NCBI GenBank assembly: GCA_024196135.1
Contig: JAMQCK010000770.1
Location: 1 to 16,094, forward strand
Length of the DNA stretch: 16,094 nt
Source of the DNA: Pleurotus ostreatus/Saccharomyces cerevisiae fusant
Taxonomy: Eukaryota > Opisthokonta
Reading direction: 5' to 3'
Shown here piece by piece: positions 1 through 8,077 of the stretch. Below the pieces are notes generated by a model that saw only the letters and a program-made list of their open reading frames with translations, ran no database searches and was not told the DNA's origin. A program made the translations under genes and the position numbers. The first letter of the stretch is position 1. The number at the start of each line of letters is the position of its first letter.

Positions 1-130
1 ATTGTAACACATATACACTATCTTACATACAAAACAGCCGCAAGCGGTCGGATAGAACGAGTACCAGTCCCAACAAGCAGATGGTACGCCTAGAGAATAC
101 GGCGTAAAGCGTACTACAAGTTGGCTCCAT

Positions 131-604
131 TTAGTCCTTATTCTTTTTGGATGTGTCGTCAAAAAGGTTGGACGGCATAGGAGCGGCGGGTGATAGGAAT
201 GGGCATTTGAGGTCAACACTTCGATCAAGCATCGAAATAACTGACGGAGCAGGGCTGCGCGGCACTGCCGCAGACATGCGGCGCGTAGGCACTGCGTGAG
301 CGGCACTCTTGCTGTTGGAGGTGCCACTCGAGCGATGTGCAGTACACCTTGGATCGGACCCGTTCGTGGCGCTCCCCGAGCACGAAGGTCCGTCAACGTC
401 CATGGCGTCTTCGCTGTGCCCAGCTGGCGCAGCTTTCTCCGTGTCCACGTCCATTTGATCTCCGATGGCAGCTTGCTCGAATTCGTACGAGTTCGGCTCG
501 TCTTCGTCGGGAAGGTCCTTCACGCGCAATCGTGGCGCACGCAGGACGGTGGGGGAGTGCTGCTCTTGGCCCTCACGGGAGGGATCAAAAGAACGGGCGG
601 ACAT
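131..604 (-). CDS. Gene A: acidic, Ser/Ala-rich hypothetical protein, 157 aa
   Basis: The protein is not recognised. The frame runs from an ATG at 604 to a TAA at 131. The N-terminal third carries an acidic patch (about residues 30-50), then two MDVD tetrapeptides (51-54 and 68-71) separated by an Ala/Gly/Glu-rich linker. A Ser/Thr-rich middle follows, and the end is basic (TSKKNKD). There is no hydrophobic N-terminus and no transmembrane stretch, so a soluble, largely disordered protein is likely. It is the last gene of the minus-strand array. Its promoter is the least convincing: only a weak TATA-like stretch near 701-707 is seen. Its paralogy to the other genes is not shown by any long shared segment. 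It could be a chance open frame, but the compositional match to the other seven and the shared strand favour a gene. Confidence 0.42.
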   Translation of the reverse strand: MSARSFDPSREGQEQHSPTVLRAPRLRVKDLPDEDEPNSYEFEQAAIGDQMDVDTEKAAPAGHSEDAMDVDGPSCSGSATNGSDPRCTAHRSSGTSNSKSAAHAVPTRRMSAAVPRSPAPSVISMLDRSVDLKCPFLSPAAPMPSNLFDDTSKKNKD

Positions 605-700
605 GGTAGTCTTCTCCTCGAAGTGGGTGAGGGATGCAGAATGAGCGAGAGGGCGGATGAGAATCGTGAATGGAGAGAATTTCGCCAGCGGCCGCAGGCC

Positions 701-820
701 CTAAATGCATCCTGGCGTGTGGAATCCTTTGTGCTGTACTGGTCCTGAATAGGGCACAACATATCACTTGGGAACTCTGCTGGCGCCCACAGCGCCATCC
801 TTCATGCCAAAATTGGCGAA
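701..820 (-). promoter_or_regulatory. Weak candidate promoter of gene A
   Basis: On the minus strand a GCATTTAGGG stretch at 701-710 lies about 100 bp upstream of the gene A ATG, resembling the degenerate box of gene H (ACATAAGGGC). An AATTGGCGAA at 811-820 is a partial match to the TTTGNGGCGC motif seen at the other genes. Both matches are poor, so this call rests mainly on position. Confidence 0.18.
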
Positions 821-925
821 CCCTTTGTTTCCAAGCGTGTGCAGCGATGATGCTTTGAAACCACCATACCGAGCGGAGGGAGAAAGGAAGTTACGCCCCA
901 TTCGAGAATCTGTTAACAAGCATGG

Positions 926-954
926 CATCCTCGGACGAGTTTACCCCGAGGATG
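926..954. repeat. Perfect 9-bp inverted repeat, 11-nt loop
   Basis: CATCCTCGG at 926-934 is the exact reverse complement of CCGAGGATG at 946-954, with an 11-base spacer. It could form a hairpin in RNA or DNA or be a dimeric binding site. It lies about 320 bp upstream of gene A, in a stretch with no gene (605-1270). Confidence 0.6.
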
Positions 955-988
955 AGGGTTGAGATCATGACGCACCGGCTGGGGCTGA

Positions 989-1037
989 GACGCGTTGCCG
1001 CGTCACTGTCACGGTTCGAGATACACAATCACGTGAT
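989..1037. promoter_or_regulatory. Inverted repeat, B-box-like site and CACGTG palindrome
   Basis: GACGCG-TTGC-CGCGTC (989-1004) is a 6-bp inverted repeat. It is followed by GGTTCGAGAT (from 1013), which is close to a B box. A 10-bp palindrome ATCACGTGAT (1028-1037) has a CACGTG core at 1030-1035. CACGTG is the classical binding site of bHLH factors such as Cbf1 and Pho4. Whether it controls gene A, about 425 bp away, is inference. Confidence 0.35.
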
Positions 1038-1270
1038 CGTCTTGCTGCAGTGGCCTCTCAATCCTACGGTGGGATAATCTAGCCTCTATTTAGATGCACG
1101 GTAAGTTTGAACAGTCTCGAGAATACTCGAATTGATAGGTGCAATATGCTTTCACTATTTAAGCTGCAGCGTTAGACGAGAAACAAACATGGAAGGTAGC
1201 AAAGGACTCGGAGACCAGACTCATTGATTGCTCTTCATCAAGGCAGAAGCGCTGTAACGCTACGCAGAAG

Positions 1271-1756
1271 CTACCCTTCAGTCTGTTCCGTTCCACTGTC
1301 GAAATTTTCAATTGAAGTAGGTGAAGCTACAGTCGGACCCGCATCGGGTGTAATCGGAAAAGGCACTCCAGGACTTTCGTCGCCAAAAGGTAGGGTTGAC
1401 AAATGGCGTTTGTCCACAGCTCGAGCTTTGTGGGAGACCGAGCCGTCTTTGGTTCCGGTGGCTCCTTTTTCCGTCCACCAGAGTGCTGGCTTGGAGTCGG
1501 ATCTTATGGGGCTCGCTACATTAGCGACTCGGGCCTCTTGACTGGCTGCACCAGCATCCGAGTCAAGAGGGAGTTCGCTACTACGCATTAGTGGCGCGCC
1601 CGGGGCATCTTGATCGGGGTCGCCCGACTGTTGAGAAGTCTCCGTACGGCTACGACTAGCCATTGTGACATCAGGGTCTTCGTGTGGCGAAGCAGGAGCA
1701 AGGGGTGGAGGCTCGTTCAGGTCATCGCAAGAGTTAGGGAATGAGGTGGGAGACAT
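1271..1756 (-). CDS. Gene B: Asp/Pro/Ser-rich hypothetical protein, 161 aa
   Basis: The protein is not recognised. The start is the first ATG (1754-1756) downstream of a clear TATA box at about 1858-1865, giving a leader of under 100 nt; the stop is a TAG at 1271. The N-terminal half is Asp/Pro/Ser-rich and acidic. The middle has a short aromatic patch (ALWWTEKG, about residues 91-98) followed by basic residues to about 117, and the C-terminus is again Pro/Ser-rich and acidic (ending GTEQTEG). No signal peptide, membrane span or domain is visible. A 100-200 aa disordered protein with one small WW-containing patch is all that can be said. The upstream gap contains repeat copy R1 (2257-2340). 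Confidence 0.48.
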   Translation of the reverse strand: MSPTSFPNSCDDLNEPPPLAPASPHEDPDVTMASRSRTETSQQSGDPDQDAPGAPLMRSSELPLDSDAGAASQEARVANVASPIRSDSKPALWWTEKGATGTKDGSVSHKARAVDKRHLSTLPFGDESPGVPFPITPDAGPTVASPTSIENFDSGTEQTEG

Positions 1757-1856
1757 CGATGACTGCTCGTCGGGTGATCAGAGGTCCGGTAGAATTTAGC
1801 TGGAAGATGTACAACGGAAGATGAGAGAGTTGAGGCACGAGAGTATGGGCCAGCGG

Positions 1857-1889
1857 CTTTATACGTGAGGGTTATATTGTGGCGGTGCG
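1857..1889 (-). promoter_or_regulatory. Promoter of gene B: TATA box plus GGCG motif
   Basis: Read on the minus strand, CGTATAAAG (plus-strand 1857-1865) is a good TATA box about 105 bp upstream of the ATG. About 10 bp further upstream is CCGCCACAAT (1876-1885), a member of the GCGCCNCAAA motif family seen at the other promoters of this array. Confidence 0.5.
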
Positions 1890-1909
1890 CAAGTGTCGGT
1901 GTCACGACG

Positions 1910-2934
1910 TCTATTCATTCTACGAAGCCTTCCGAGAATAGACCCAATGAGCTTCGCGTTTCTCGTGGCGCCAGTTTTGCTGAGCGTCTGATCCCATGTG
2001 TGCGTTCGTTCCTGTGCGTGGTCTTAGCGGGCGAATTGAGATGTAGGGTTGTGAGACGTGGGTGCATGAGAAAGCTCGAAGTAGAAGTGCTTCTCAAGGC
2101 CGGCTGCGTACGAAGCAGCTAAGGGAGCAGGCGCGGACACAGGTCGGTGATGAGGGAAAAACCGCCGGGATACGGACGTCAGGTCATGTCAGTAGAAAAG
2201 ATCGTAGATTCAATAACATCAAGTCTAAAAGAGGAGCAGCGAAATGCGAGTCAATCGTGGAAGTCGGGAGCAAAAGGAGACGGCTAATGCCGAAGCATGT
2301 CGTACCTTTTTGGGAGAAGCCCCAGGTTCAAATCTCTGGCAACTCGCACTCCATGTCCATGAAACGATACGATACGAGCGTTTGATTGGCATTTATAATA
2401 TAGACAAGGATCGACCAAAAGATGTGGAGAATGTTGTAGATAGATATTACAGGAAAGCGATCAAAGGAAGCAACAATGTAGACAGAATACTTCGCAAACA
2501 CCCCCGCTCAAGCGGCGCTTACTGCGCAAAGGCCACCACCTTCATCCGCAACACTGCACATATCAGAGCTTGAGCTTCGGACAGCTCGAGTGCATTGCTA
2601 ATTCAAAGCGCGGGTGCTGCGCTAGAATTCCGCATACATGATACGTTCGCCAATGTCACTCTCCAAAAACAAAACTTGAAGGACCGGAAGGTGCCGAAAC
2701 TCGCCGTTCCTAGATAAGGTTCGAATCGCTCGTATTCCTACCGCTTTCTGGGCACCAACAGGGTAATCGGATCTCATATATATGTATATTTGAATCAAGA
2801 CCTATAGACTACATGGTACGAAAAGTTCATAAACATCACAGCGAGAGGAAAGACGAATCCCATCGAGAAAAGACGAAATAGTGAGTAATTGATTACGAGT
2901 AGTAGTAAATATGGAAGACGGACTGAGCTTCGTT
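1910..2934. other. Gene-free stretch between genes B and C
   Basis: No convincing coding frame is present. The open frames around 2062-2573 are short, lack supporting signals and run through repeat copy R1. The only recognisable content is R1 at 2257-2340. An AT-rich patch near 2775-2795 (alternating TA) lies 3' of gene C. Confidence 0.5.
2257..2340 (+). repeat. R1: copy 1 of dispersed hairpin/B-box repeat
   Basis: This is the first of six related copies. It has the head GTGGAAGTCGGGAGCAAAAG (2257-2276), the hairpin CGGC-TAAT-GCCG (2281-2292) and a tail (2322-2339) containing GGTTCAAATC, which is close to the Pol III B-box consensus GGTTCRANNC. The tail also resembles a degraded tRNA T-arm with an enlarged loop. 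The gap between hairpin and tail is longer than in copies R2-R4. Confidence 0.55.
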
Positions 2935-4308
2935 TTACTCGCTTTGATCGAGAGCTTGAACATCAACACCATCCTCGGCGCAGTTGGAAGGCGTATTGTG
3001 GCTTCCTGCTTCGTGCGAGTTAGGTTCTTCTCCCGCGGAACGCTCAGACGTCTCGCTCAGACCAAGCTCTGAAGGGGTCCCTGGTGAGCCGAAAGGGTTG
3101 GGCGAACCCGTGTAAGGACTTAGCGAGTCCCCTGTTGCGGATTCGGACGAGAAGATTACCGAAGATTCGGATGACTGATGTTCTGCAGGCTGAACATCCG
3201 CATCTGCAGACGTCGAGGTCAAGCGTCGAGCGACGTCGGCGGCTCGGTATCTTTCCAGGGCATCTAAAAATGAGGCAGATCGGACATTGGAAGCTGCGGT
3301 TTCAGAGGCCTCTGACGACGAAAAATGCACGAATGGGTTGTCAGTGCTGCCGGACTGCGCAGGAGACGCGAGGCCTGAAGCAGCCTCCGAGCCGTGACTG
3401 GACGTCAGTGAGCCGTTTCCCCCCATGTCGAGGGAGAGGAGAGGTGGTCTGCGGGCTCCGTCACCGTCGAAGGTGAGTGTGACTTCGGATGACTCTTTGT
3501 TTGAAAGATTGCCGGCAGCACTAGTAGCGGCAGTCCATGCATACAGTTCGCTGGACGCTGGGTCAGGATAGTTGCTTCCAGACTTCCCGTAGTTAGACGC
3601 CGTGGGCAGCCGACGGCGTTCGCTAAGGATGAACTCTGAGAGTTTCGGAGGCGATCCAAGCGCTATGCAGGCCCAAGTCCCTATCGAAAGGGTCGCCTCG
3701 TGAGCTGCCAGTACATTCGGGGAGAGCGCATTGCTGAAGGATTGTGAAGGATCATCTTGTTGTGGGAGATGAGGCATGTACCCATCAGGAGGGGGGGAGA
3801 CGAGAACACCTGGTCGTGGCATCAGGATAGGCGGTGTCTCAACCACATCAACTTGTGGCGCGGAATTTTCGGGTGCATTGGCAGACGGAGACGAGGGCGA
3901 CGATTGACTTTGTGCAGGTAAAGCGCCGCATGGAACGGAGGGGCTTGGTGGCAAACTTGGGGTGGAAGATGCATTACTGGAAAAGGGAGGCAAGGTCGGG
4001 ATGACCGTGGCCGCTTGCGGGAGCATCAGCGAGACATCGACACGGGTATTGCTTGCTGGAAATGATGCATCGGTATCCTCTACCACCGCAATCTGTGGCA
4101 TCTGGCCCTCTTCAGCACCTCGCGGGACTGAATCCATGCCCGTGAATGCCTCAGGGTCGATATTAGACCTCTCGAGTGGCAGCATGCCATGACCAGTGTC
4201 GCGGGGCGATTCAGAGAGAGGCGAGGACCCTGATTGAGCGCGAGGACCTTGACTATCTGGCGCTGGCGCGGGTTGGCTAGCGAGAGTTGTGGATGGGGAC
4301 AACGACAT
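2935..4308 (-). CDS. Gene C: Ser/Pro-rich hypothetical protein, 457 aa
   Basis: The protein is not recognised. The start is the first ATG after the TATA box at 4399-4405 (leader under 100 nt); the stop is a TAA at 2935. Residues 1-200 are Ser/Pro/Gln-rich. One more ordered-looking island follows at about 208-236 (core TWACIALGSPPKLSEFIL, then a basic ERRR), and a short predicted helix at 347-363 (FLDALERYRAADVARRL). Two NPF tripeptides (324-326 and 404-406) sit in Ser-rich context; NPF is the ligand of EH domains in endocytic proteins, but a three-residue motif proves nothing here. An RVDV tetrapeptide occurs at 89-92, as in genes D and F. There is no signal peptide or membrane span. The length and the absence of stops over 1.37 kb make this one of the two firmest genes of the array. 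Confidence 0.6.
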   Translation of the reverse strand: MSLSPSTTLASQPAPAPDSQGPRAQSGSSPLSESPRDTGHGMLPLERSNIDPEAFTGMDSVPRGAEEGQMPQIAVVEDTDASFPASNTRVDVSLMLPQAATVIPTLPPFSSNASSTPSLPPSPSVPCGALPAQSQSSPSSPSANAPENSAPQVDVVETPPILMPRPGVLVSPPPDGYMPHLPQQDDPSQSFSNALSPNVLAAHEATLSIGTWACIALGSPPKLSEFILSERRRLPTASNYGKSGSNYPDPASSELYAWTAATSAAGNLSNKESSEVTLTFDGDGARRPPLLSLDMGGNGSLTSSHGSEAASGLASPAQSGSTDNPFVHFSSSEASETAASNVRSASFLDALERYRAADVARRLTSTSADADVQPAEHQSSESSVIFSSESATGDSLSPYTGSPNPFGSPGTPSELGLSETSERSAGEEPNSHEAGSHNTPSNCAEDGVDVQALDQSE

Positions 4309-4398
4309 TGTTGGCGCACAAGGCTTTTTGGAGGGTATTTCTTTTGACAGGAGAATGAACAGGGCTTAGGGAGCGGTAGAGTACGGTGTAGCCCTCCC

Positions 4399-4467
4399 TT
4401 ATATACGTTGGGCGTTCGTGCGCCTGGCACTGATCCCAGGTATTGCGGCCTCCAATTTTGAGACGCC
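4399..4467 (-). promoter_or_regulatory. Promoter of gene C: TATA box plus two GGCG-type motifs
   Basis: The minus strand reads CGTATATAAG (plus 4398-4407), identical to the gene G box. The plus-sense motifs ATTGCGGCC (4442-4450) and TTTTGAGACGCC (4456-4467) lie about 35-60 bp upstream of the box. The ATG is about 90 bp downstream with no intervening ATG. Confidence 0.55.
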
Positions 4468-4469
4468 AT

Positions 4470-5060
4470 TTGGGGGTAGAGTCTGATGACGAACAGTCAG
4501 CAATAGGAAGCGGCTGGGAAGCAACAGAAGGATTCAAGGGCAAGAAGCGATACTTCGAAAGACGCTGTGCGAGGATAGCAATTTGGGATGCGCTTCGAAG
4601 ATGGCAAAGAAGACGGGAAGGAAAAGAAGATGCAGAACACAGCCGGCGCCTGAAGATGCTATTGAAACCAGGAGACGGTGGGTCAGCGGTGAAGCAGTGG
4701 GCGGAGGTAATTTGGTAATGAAATGCAAGAAGACGAAAACATTGACCATGCGTAGCTGCTTCCACAAGCACTCTCATCTGTGCTCCAATTGAACACCGAC
4801 ACTTCTCCTGCGACGTGCTCCCGTCCGAGACGTGGTTTTTCCAATTTGCCGCGAGAAAGCGCGCCGGCAGAGTAGATCCAGAGCTTTTCCAGAGATCTCT
4901 TTGATGACGGAACGGCGTGCTGTGTGTGGGATATCGACGGTAGAGGACGAAACTATGGCTGGAAGTTGCCGAGAGTTCGCTCTCACCGCGATGTACCGAT
5001 CGCCTAACTGTAAGTATTCGTCGAAAATCCTTCGAGAGTACTTCCTCGCCAGTATACGAA
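4470..5060. other. Stretch without a supported gene, upstream of gene C
   Basis: Several frames are open on both strands but none has a promoter or recognisable product. A purine-rich plus-strand patch (about 4600-4680) and the 3' flank of the tRNA-like locus at 5061-5134 are all that is seen. A plus-strand GTAAGTATT near 5010 resembles a splice donor, but no exon structure can be built on it. Confidence 0.4.
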
Positions 5061-5134
5061 TGAGTCGGCCCAAGATCGAATTGGGGACCTTCTGTGTATT
5101 AGGCAGATGCGATGACCAGCTACGCCACCGACCC
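5061..5134 (-). pseudogene. tRNA-Val-like locus with Ile anticodon AAT, probable tRNA pseudogene
   Basis: The 74-nt sequence matches the two tRNA-Val(AAC) genes of this window except at six positions. The acceptor stem, D-arm and A box are intact. In the anticodon arm, T31 became C, giving a C31-A39 mismatch, and C36 became T, changing the anticodon from AAC (Val) to AAT (Ile), located at 5098-5100. In the T-arm the near-invariant G53-C61 pair is now A53-T61. It still pairs, but the B box is degraded to AATTCGATCTT. Downstream there is only a run of four T (plus-strand A at 5024-5027), 34 nt past the end, whereas both intact copies have runs of five. The best reading is a diverged copy that is poorly or not transcribed. 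The alternative is a functional Val-bodied tRNA with an Ile anticodon. Confidence 0.7.
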
Positions 5135-5303
5135 ATGTGAGCGGCAGTGCGTGCAGGAGGGACCGGCGGGATGAGAAGGCGTAAGGGGCAAGAGCAGCAA
5201 GGGCAGTGGAAGGGGATGATTGGCGGGGTGGGTGGAATGGAATATGAAGAGAAGGGGGAAGAAGAGGGCAGAACGTCTCGAAGACGACGAAGGGGACCGC
5301 ACC

Positions 5304-5382
5304 ATGGACGTCGGGAACAAAAGACATCGGCAAATGCCGAAACGCGTGTTTGCCTTTAGGGACAGGTTCAATGTTCGAACCG
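5304..5382 (+). repeat. R2: copy 2 of dispersed hairpin/B-box repeat
   Basis: It has the head ATGGACGTCGGGAACAAAAG (5304-5323), the hairpin TCGGC-AAAT-GCCGA (5327-5340) and the tail GGTTCAATGTTCGAACC (5365-5381), which contains a B-box-like GTTCGAACC and can fold on itself. It closely matches R4 between head and tail. It lies about 90 bp 3' of the gene D stop and about 900 bp upstream of the gene C TATA box. Confidence 0.6.
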
Positions 5383-5471
5383 AGTCCAAGTTCACGCACG
5401 TCATTCATTGGAATACTAGATGCTGTTTGCCTTCAAAGTACTAGATTTCATGGGTATACTATAACTAATAA

Positions 5472-6113
5472 CTATGACACATCGTCCTCTGTAATTGAAG
5501 CCCAAGGCGGCAAGACCTCCGTGACTGCGAAATCGCGGTAGGCAAGCACGTCCCCGCGAGCTTGCCCATCCTCGCGCGCAGGGTCGTACACTTGGGCTCC
5601 GCCTACGCGCGGGACTTCAGTGAGTCTCGTCTCACGTGGCCTCTGTGACTGATCACCGAGCCTGTGAACTCTCGCGGGTGGCCGTAGCGGCGCCAAAGGC
5701 GGGGATGAAGGTAAGGGCCACGATAGCTGAGGCGTGGACATAGGCAAGGACAGTTGTGAGTTCGGCGACGTTGTTGAGGCTTGCAGTGGCGACTGTGATG
5801 GAGGGAATGGCTCAACCCGCGACGATGGCAAGGGCGACGGAGTCCCAGATTGCAGCGACGGCGACGGTGAAGCTTGGGGAGATGGAGAGGACAGCGAATA
5901 CTCATGCTGCGGCGATGGCGAAGACAGCGAAGCTTGTAGCTGGGCGGAGGATGACAATCCTTCCTTCCCTGCGCCACGACCTACCGGGTCGGACAGGTTG
6001 TCATCAACCGACACGTCCACACGGTGGTTTCCTATATCACACCCGTCGGACTCGCACTCGCTTGGAGCGCGTTCCAGTTGAGCAGGCGAGCGAAAGGAAA
6101 AGGAGGAAGGCAT
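5472..6113 (-). CDS. Gene D: Ser/Pro-rich hypothetical protein, 213 aa, paralogue of gene G
   Basis: The function is unknown. The open frame extends upstream to 6266 but only from a TTG; the first ATG after the TATA box (6367-6376) is at 6113, giving an ATG-free leader of roughly 230 nt. Residues 16-28 read APSECESDGCDIG, identical to residues 108-120 of gene G, followed in both by an RVD- and DPV-containing segment. The middle (about 60-145) is Ser/Pro/Gln-rich with a repeated SLSSPSPQ unit. A PPARVHRLG (145-153) and a VYDPAR (175-180) echo the ARVYDPAT end of gene G. The C-terminal 40 residues are more mixed and acidic (ending ITEDDVS). There is no signal peptide or membrane span. The paralogy with G is the strongest homology evidence in the window. 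Its promoter overlaps the 3' end of gene E. Confidence 0.55.
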   Translation of the reverse strand: MPSSFSFRSPAQLERAPSECESDGCDIGNHRVDVSVDDNLSDPVGRGAGKEGLSSSAQLQASLSSPSPQHEYSLSSPSPQASPSPSLQSGTPSPLPSSRVEPFPPSQSPLQASTTSPNSQLSLPMSTPQLSWPLPSSPPLAPLRPPARVHRLGDQSQRPRETRLTEVPRVGGAQVYDPAREDGQARGDVLAYRDFAVTEVLPPWASITEDDVS

Positions 6114-6366
6114 GCGTGGAGGTGTAGGCCTCGGGCGCGTGGAGACGGGGAAGTCGGTGTCAGCGCCCCTTTGAGATGAGATGGGGAAGAGGTAAAGATG
6201 AGGAAGCCCTCGGCAGAGGCGAGCAGGACACCGATGAAGGCGTTGGAGATATAGCCAGAGCGACAAGCGAGCCGGTGGGAATCGCAGTCTTCACTCCAAG
6301 TGCTCGTCGGTGCTTGAGAAAACGTGGGTCAAAGTCAAAAAGAAGTGCGAGACTGCAGTCGATCCT

Positions 6367-6504
6367 CTTATACAACGGTGCGCTGTCAATTTATTCCGTG
6401 GCCCTATTGTCGATTCCACAGCTCTATTGCCGCATTTGAGGCGCCGGATCTGCTTGCGCGGCGCAACCAACAGTCCCGACGCGCCCGCGTTGTTTTTGAG
6501 GCGC
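6367..6504 (-). promoter_or_regulatory. Promoter of gene D, overlapping the end of gene E
   Basis: The minus strand reads GTTGTATAAG (plus 6367-6376). Plus-sense motifs ATTTGAGGCGCC (6434-6445) and TTTTTGAGGCGC (6493-6504) follow upstream; both lie inside the last 30 codons of gene E (stop at 6424). Between the box and the gene D start at 6113 there is no other ATG. Confidence 0.5.
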
Positions 6505-7251
6505 TATCTTCGGGTTTTGGAGGTCGATGCGCGTCAGCTGGCGGAGGCCTTGCTTCATCTTGCGAGTTAGCGAGCGAGATTCAGACGGTGTGTGAGAGGA
6601 AGGTTTTGGTGGAGCGCCGGCCAGCGAAGCCGTGGAGGGCTTTGACGCAGAAGCTTGCGGAGGTCTTGAGGCTGGCGCACGGGGAGGGGTAGCTGCCTCC
6701 GAGCCAGCGGACCCATGCATTGCCGAGAGCGCGCCATAAAGAAGAAGCCGATCGTGCGCTTGCTGCCGTAGAGACTGCCTGCTAGGCTCGCTCGCATACA
6801 TCTGGAGCACCACTTGTAGCGCCAGGTCGTCCTCGATGAATCTGAGCGAAGGCGCACGCTGATGTCTTTCATGGCCACGACATCGCTCGGGGGTACGAGG
6901 CTCTTCGATGATGGTCAGGTCGTCGTACTGGCCGACGTTGCCCTTGTATTCCTCGTCCAAGCCGTAGTCGGGTTCTGGCGAGTCCGGGCGCCACATCTGG
7001 GTCTTCGACGCAGCCAGTGCACGGAGTGCCGCAGCTTCTGCACGCATGAGCTCCGGGTTTGCGATCGAGCGCTCGAGAAGTTCTTGGTCGTCGAGCGATA
7101 CGGCGAGCTGAGAAGAAACGGCCAGCAAGTCGAGCTCTTTGCCGCCAAGCGCAGGCTGCTCACTGGTGCAGACGGAGGGCGCTTCATGCAAAGCGTGCTC
7201 GGCCGTGGGCATGGGAGACTCGGATGAGGCGGATGATGGCGGCAAGGACAT
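6424..7251 (-). CDS. Gene E: hypothetical protein with two helical segments, 275 aa
   Basis: The protein is not recognised. The first ATG after the TATA-like box at 7335-7344 is at 7251 (MSLPPSS...); the open frame reaches 7266 only with a TTG. It is the least low-complexity protein of the set. Residues about 36-82 form a Leu/Ala/Glu-rich, probably helical segment. Residues 86-112 run from MWRPDSPEPDYG to QYDDL, and gene F has a similar MWR...QYDDL spacing. Residues 138-178 form a second helix-prone segment (LALQVVLQMYASEP and onward). An Ala/Pro/Ser linker precedes a basic tail (226-256). The final residues (IAPQKQRGR..., DPAPQMRQ) are encoded by the promoter motifs of gene D, so the true functional C-terminus may be shorter. 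There is no signal peptide or membrane span. Confidence 0.55.
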   Translation of the reverse strand: MSLPPSSASSESPMPTAEHALHEAPSVCTSEQPALGGKELDLLAVSSQLAVSLDDQELLERSIANPELMRAEAAALRALAASKTQMWRPDSPEPDYGLDEEYKGNVGQYDDLTIIEEPRTPERCRGHERHQRAPSLRFIEDDLALQVVLQMYASEPSRQSLRQQAHDRLLLYGALSAMHGSAGSEAATPPRAPASRPPQASASKPSTASLAGAPPKPSSHTPSESRSLTRKMKQGLRQLTRIDLQNPKIAPQKQRGRVGTVGCAAQADPAPQMRQ

Positions 7252-7334
7252 GGCGGTAAGGCGCAAGCTGGAGGCGGAAGATCTAAGGATTGAGAGGTGG
7301 ACGTGCCGAGACTCTAAGGCCAGGTCTTCAACGC

Positions 7335-7460
7335 GCTATACAGCTTACAATACCCCCGACGGCCTGTGGCGCAGGTCAGCGCTTGAGAAGAAAGCGGTCG
7401 AAAAGAGAAGACCCGAGAAGCTCTATGCATGCGAGAGTGATACTGATGATTTTGGGCGCT
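7335..7460 (-). promoter_or_regulatory. Candidate promoter of gene E
   Basis: The minus strand reads GCTGTATAGC (plus 7335-7344), a TATA-like box about 85-90 bp upstream of the ATG. The plus-sense motifs CCTGTGGCGCAG (7363-7374) and TTTTGGGCGCT (7450-7460) lie upstream of it. The box is weaker than those of B, C and G. Confidence 0.4.
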
Positions 7461-7469
7461 TAATCAATT

Positions 7470-7840
7470 GAATCGGGAGGCTGAGAGAGGCATGGAAGTT
7501 GGGGGGGAACGGGCCATCATGATGAGAAGCAGGCGGTCAGCGGGTGGGGATGGAAGGAGGGGTACAAGCGAAGAGGGAAAGCTGGTCGGGAAGCTCATAG
7601 AATCACGTACTCACCTGATACGGGCGTCGCCTAAGTCTGTTGTAGCTTCTGCCGTCTTCTCAGCTATCGCTCGCTCAATCGGCCACCTTTGCAGTTTGCA
7701 GGGCTCTGCTTTGCAGCTGACGTCGCCAAGCTCACGCTTTCCGTAGTAATTACCAGTCTGCTTGGTCCATCAGAACGCAGGGGGACTAGTGCGTTTTTAG
7801 CTGGTATATTGAGGCGCATCTTGGACAGGGCATCGAGGCG
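7470..7840. other. Gene-free stretch upstream of gene E
   Basis: No supported gene. A strong-looking splice donor on the minus strand (CAG|GTGAGT, GT-side bases 7609-7614) has no recognisable exon around it. A motif copy ATATTGAGGCGCAT (about 7805-7818) lies just before repeat R3. Confidence 0.35.
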
Positions 7841-7845
7841 TGGTC

Positions 7846-7917
7846 ATGGTGGTCGGGAACAACGTGCGCCGGTGAATGCCGAGGCGCGTGTTCAGATTTG
7901 GGTTCGATGTTCGAATC
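7846..7917 (+). repeat. R3: copy 3 of dispersed hairpin/B-box repeat
   Basis: It has the head ATGGTGGTCGGGAACAACG (7846-7864), the hairpin CGGT-GAAT-GCCG (7870-7881, one G-T pair) and the tail GGTTCGATGTTCGAATC (7901-7917). Relative to R4 it lacks 6 bp between hairpin and tail. The hairpin loop varies but keeps its AT end and the stem remains pairable. Confidence 0.6.
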
Positions 7918-8077
7918 GCTCGGTGTCGCCACAAGCAGGACTTGATTGGGACTACTGCATGGACTCAATTGGGGAAGCTCTAAGGCCCGCAGAATACATA
8001 GTATGAGGGTGTATATTTCGACGTTGAGTAAGAGACAAGACGAAGTACTTAGGTGATCTAAACAAGACGTCGACGGC

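Noticed and set aside
1080..1230. Possible plus-strand promoter and 5' splice site (TATTTAAG near 1156, GTAAGT near 1100)
   Set aside because: The donor lies before the TATA-like box, and the first ATG downstream opens only about 12 codons.
4443..5140. Open frames on both strands around the tRNA-like locus
   Set aside because: They are basic, unrecognisable, partly translate the tRNA sequence, begin with non-ATG codons in part, and show no promoter.
6114..6266. N-terminal extension of gene D
   Set aside because: It opens only with a TTG; the first ATG after the TATA box is at 6113.
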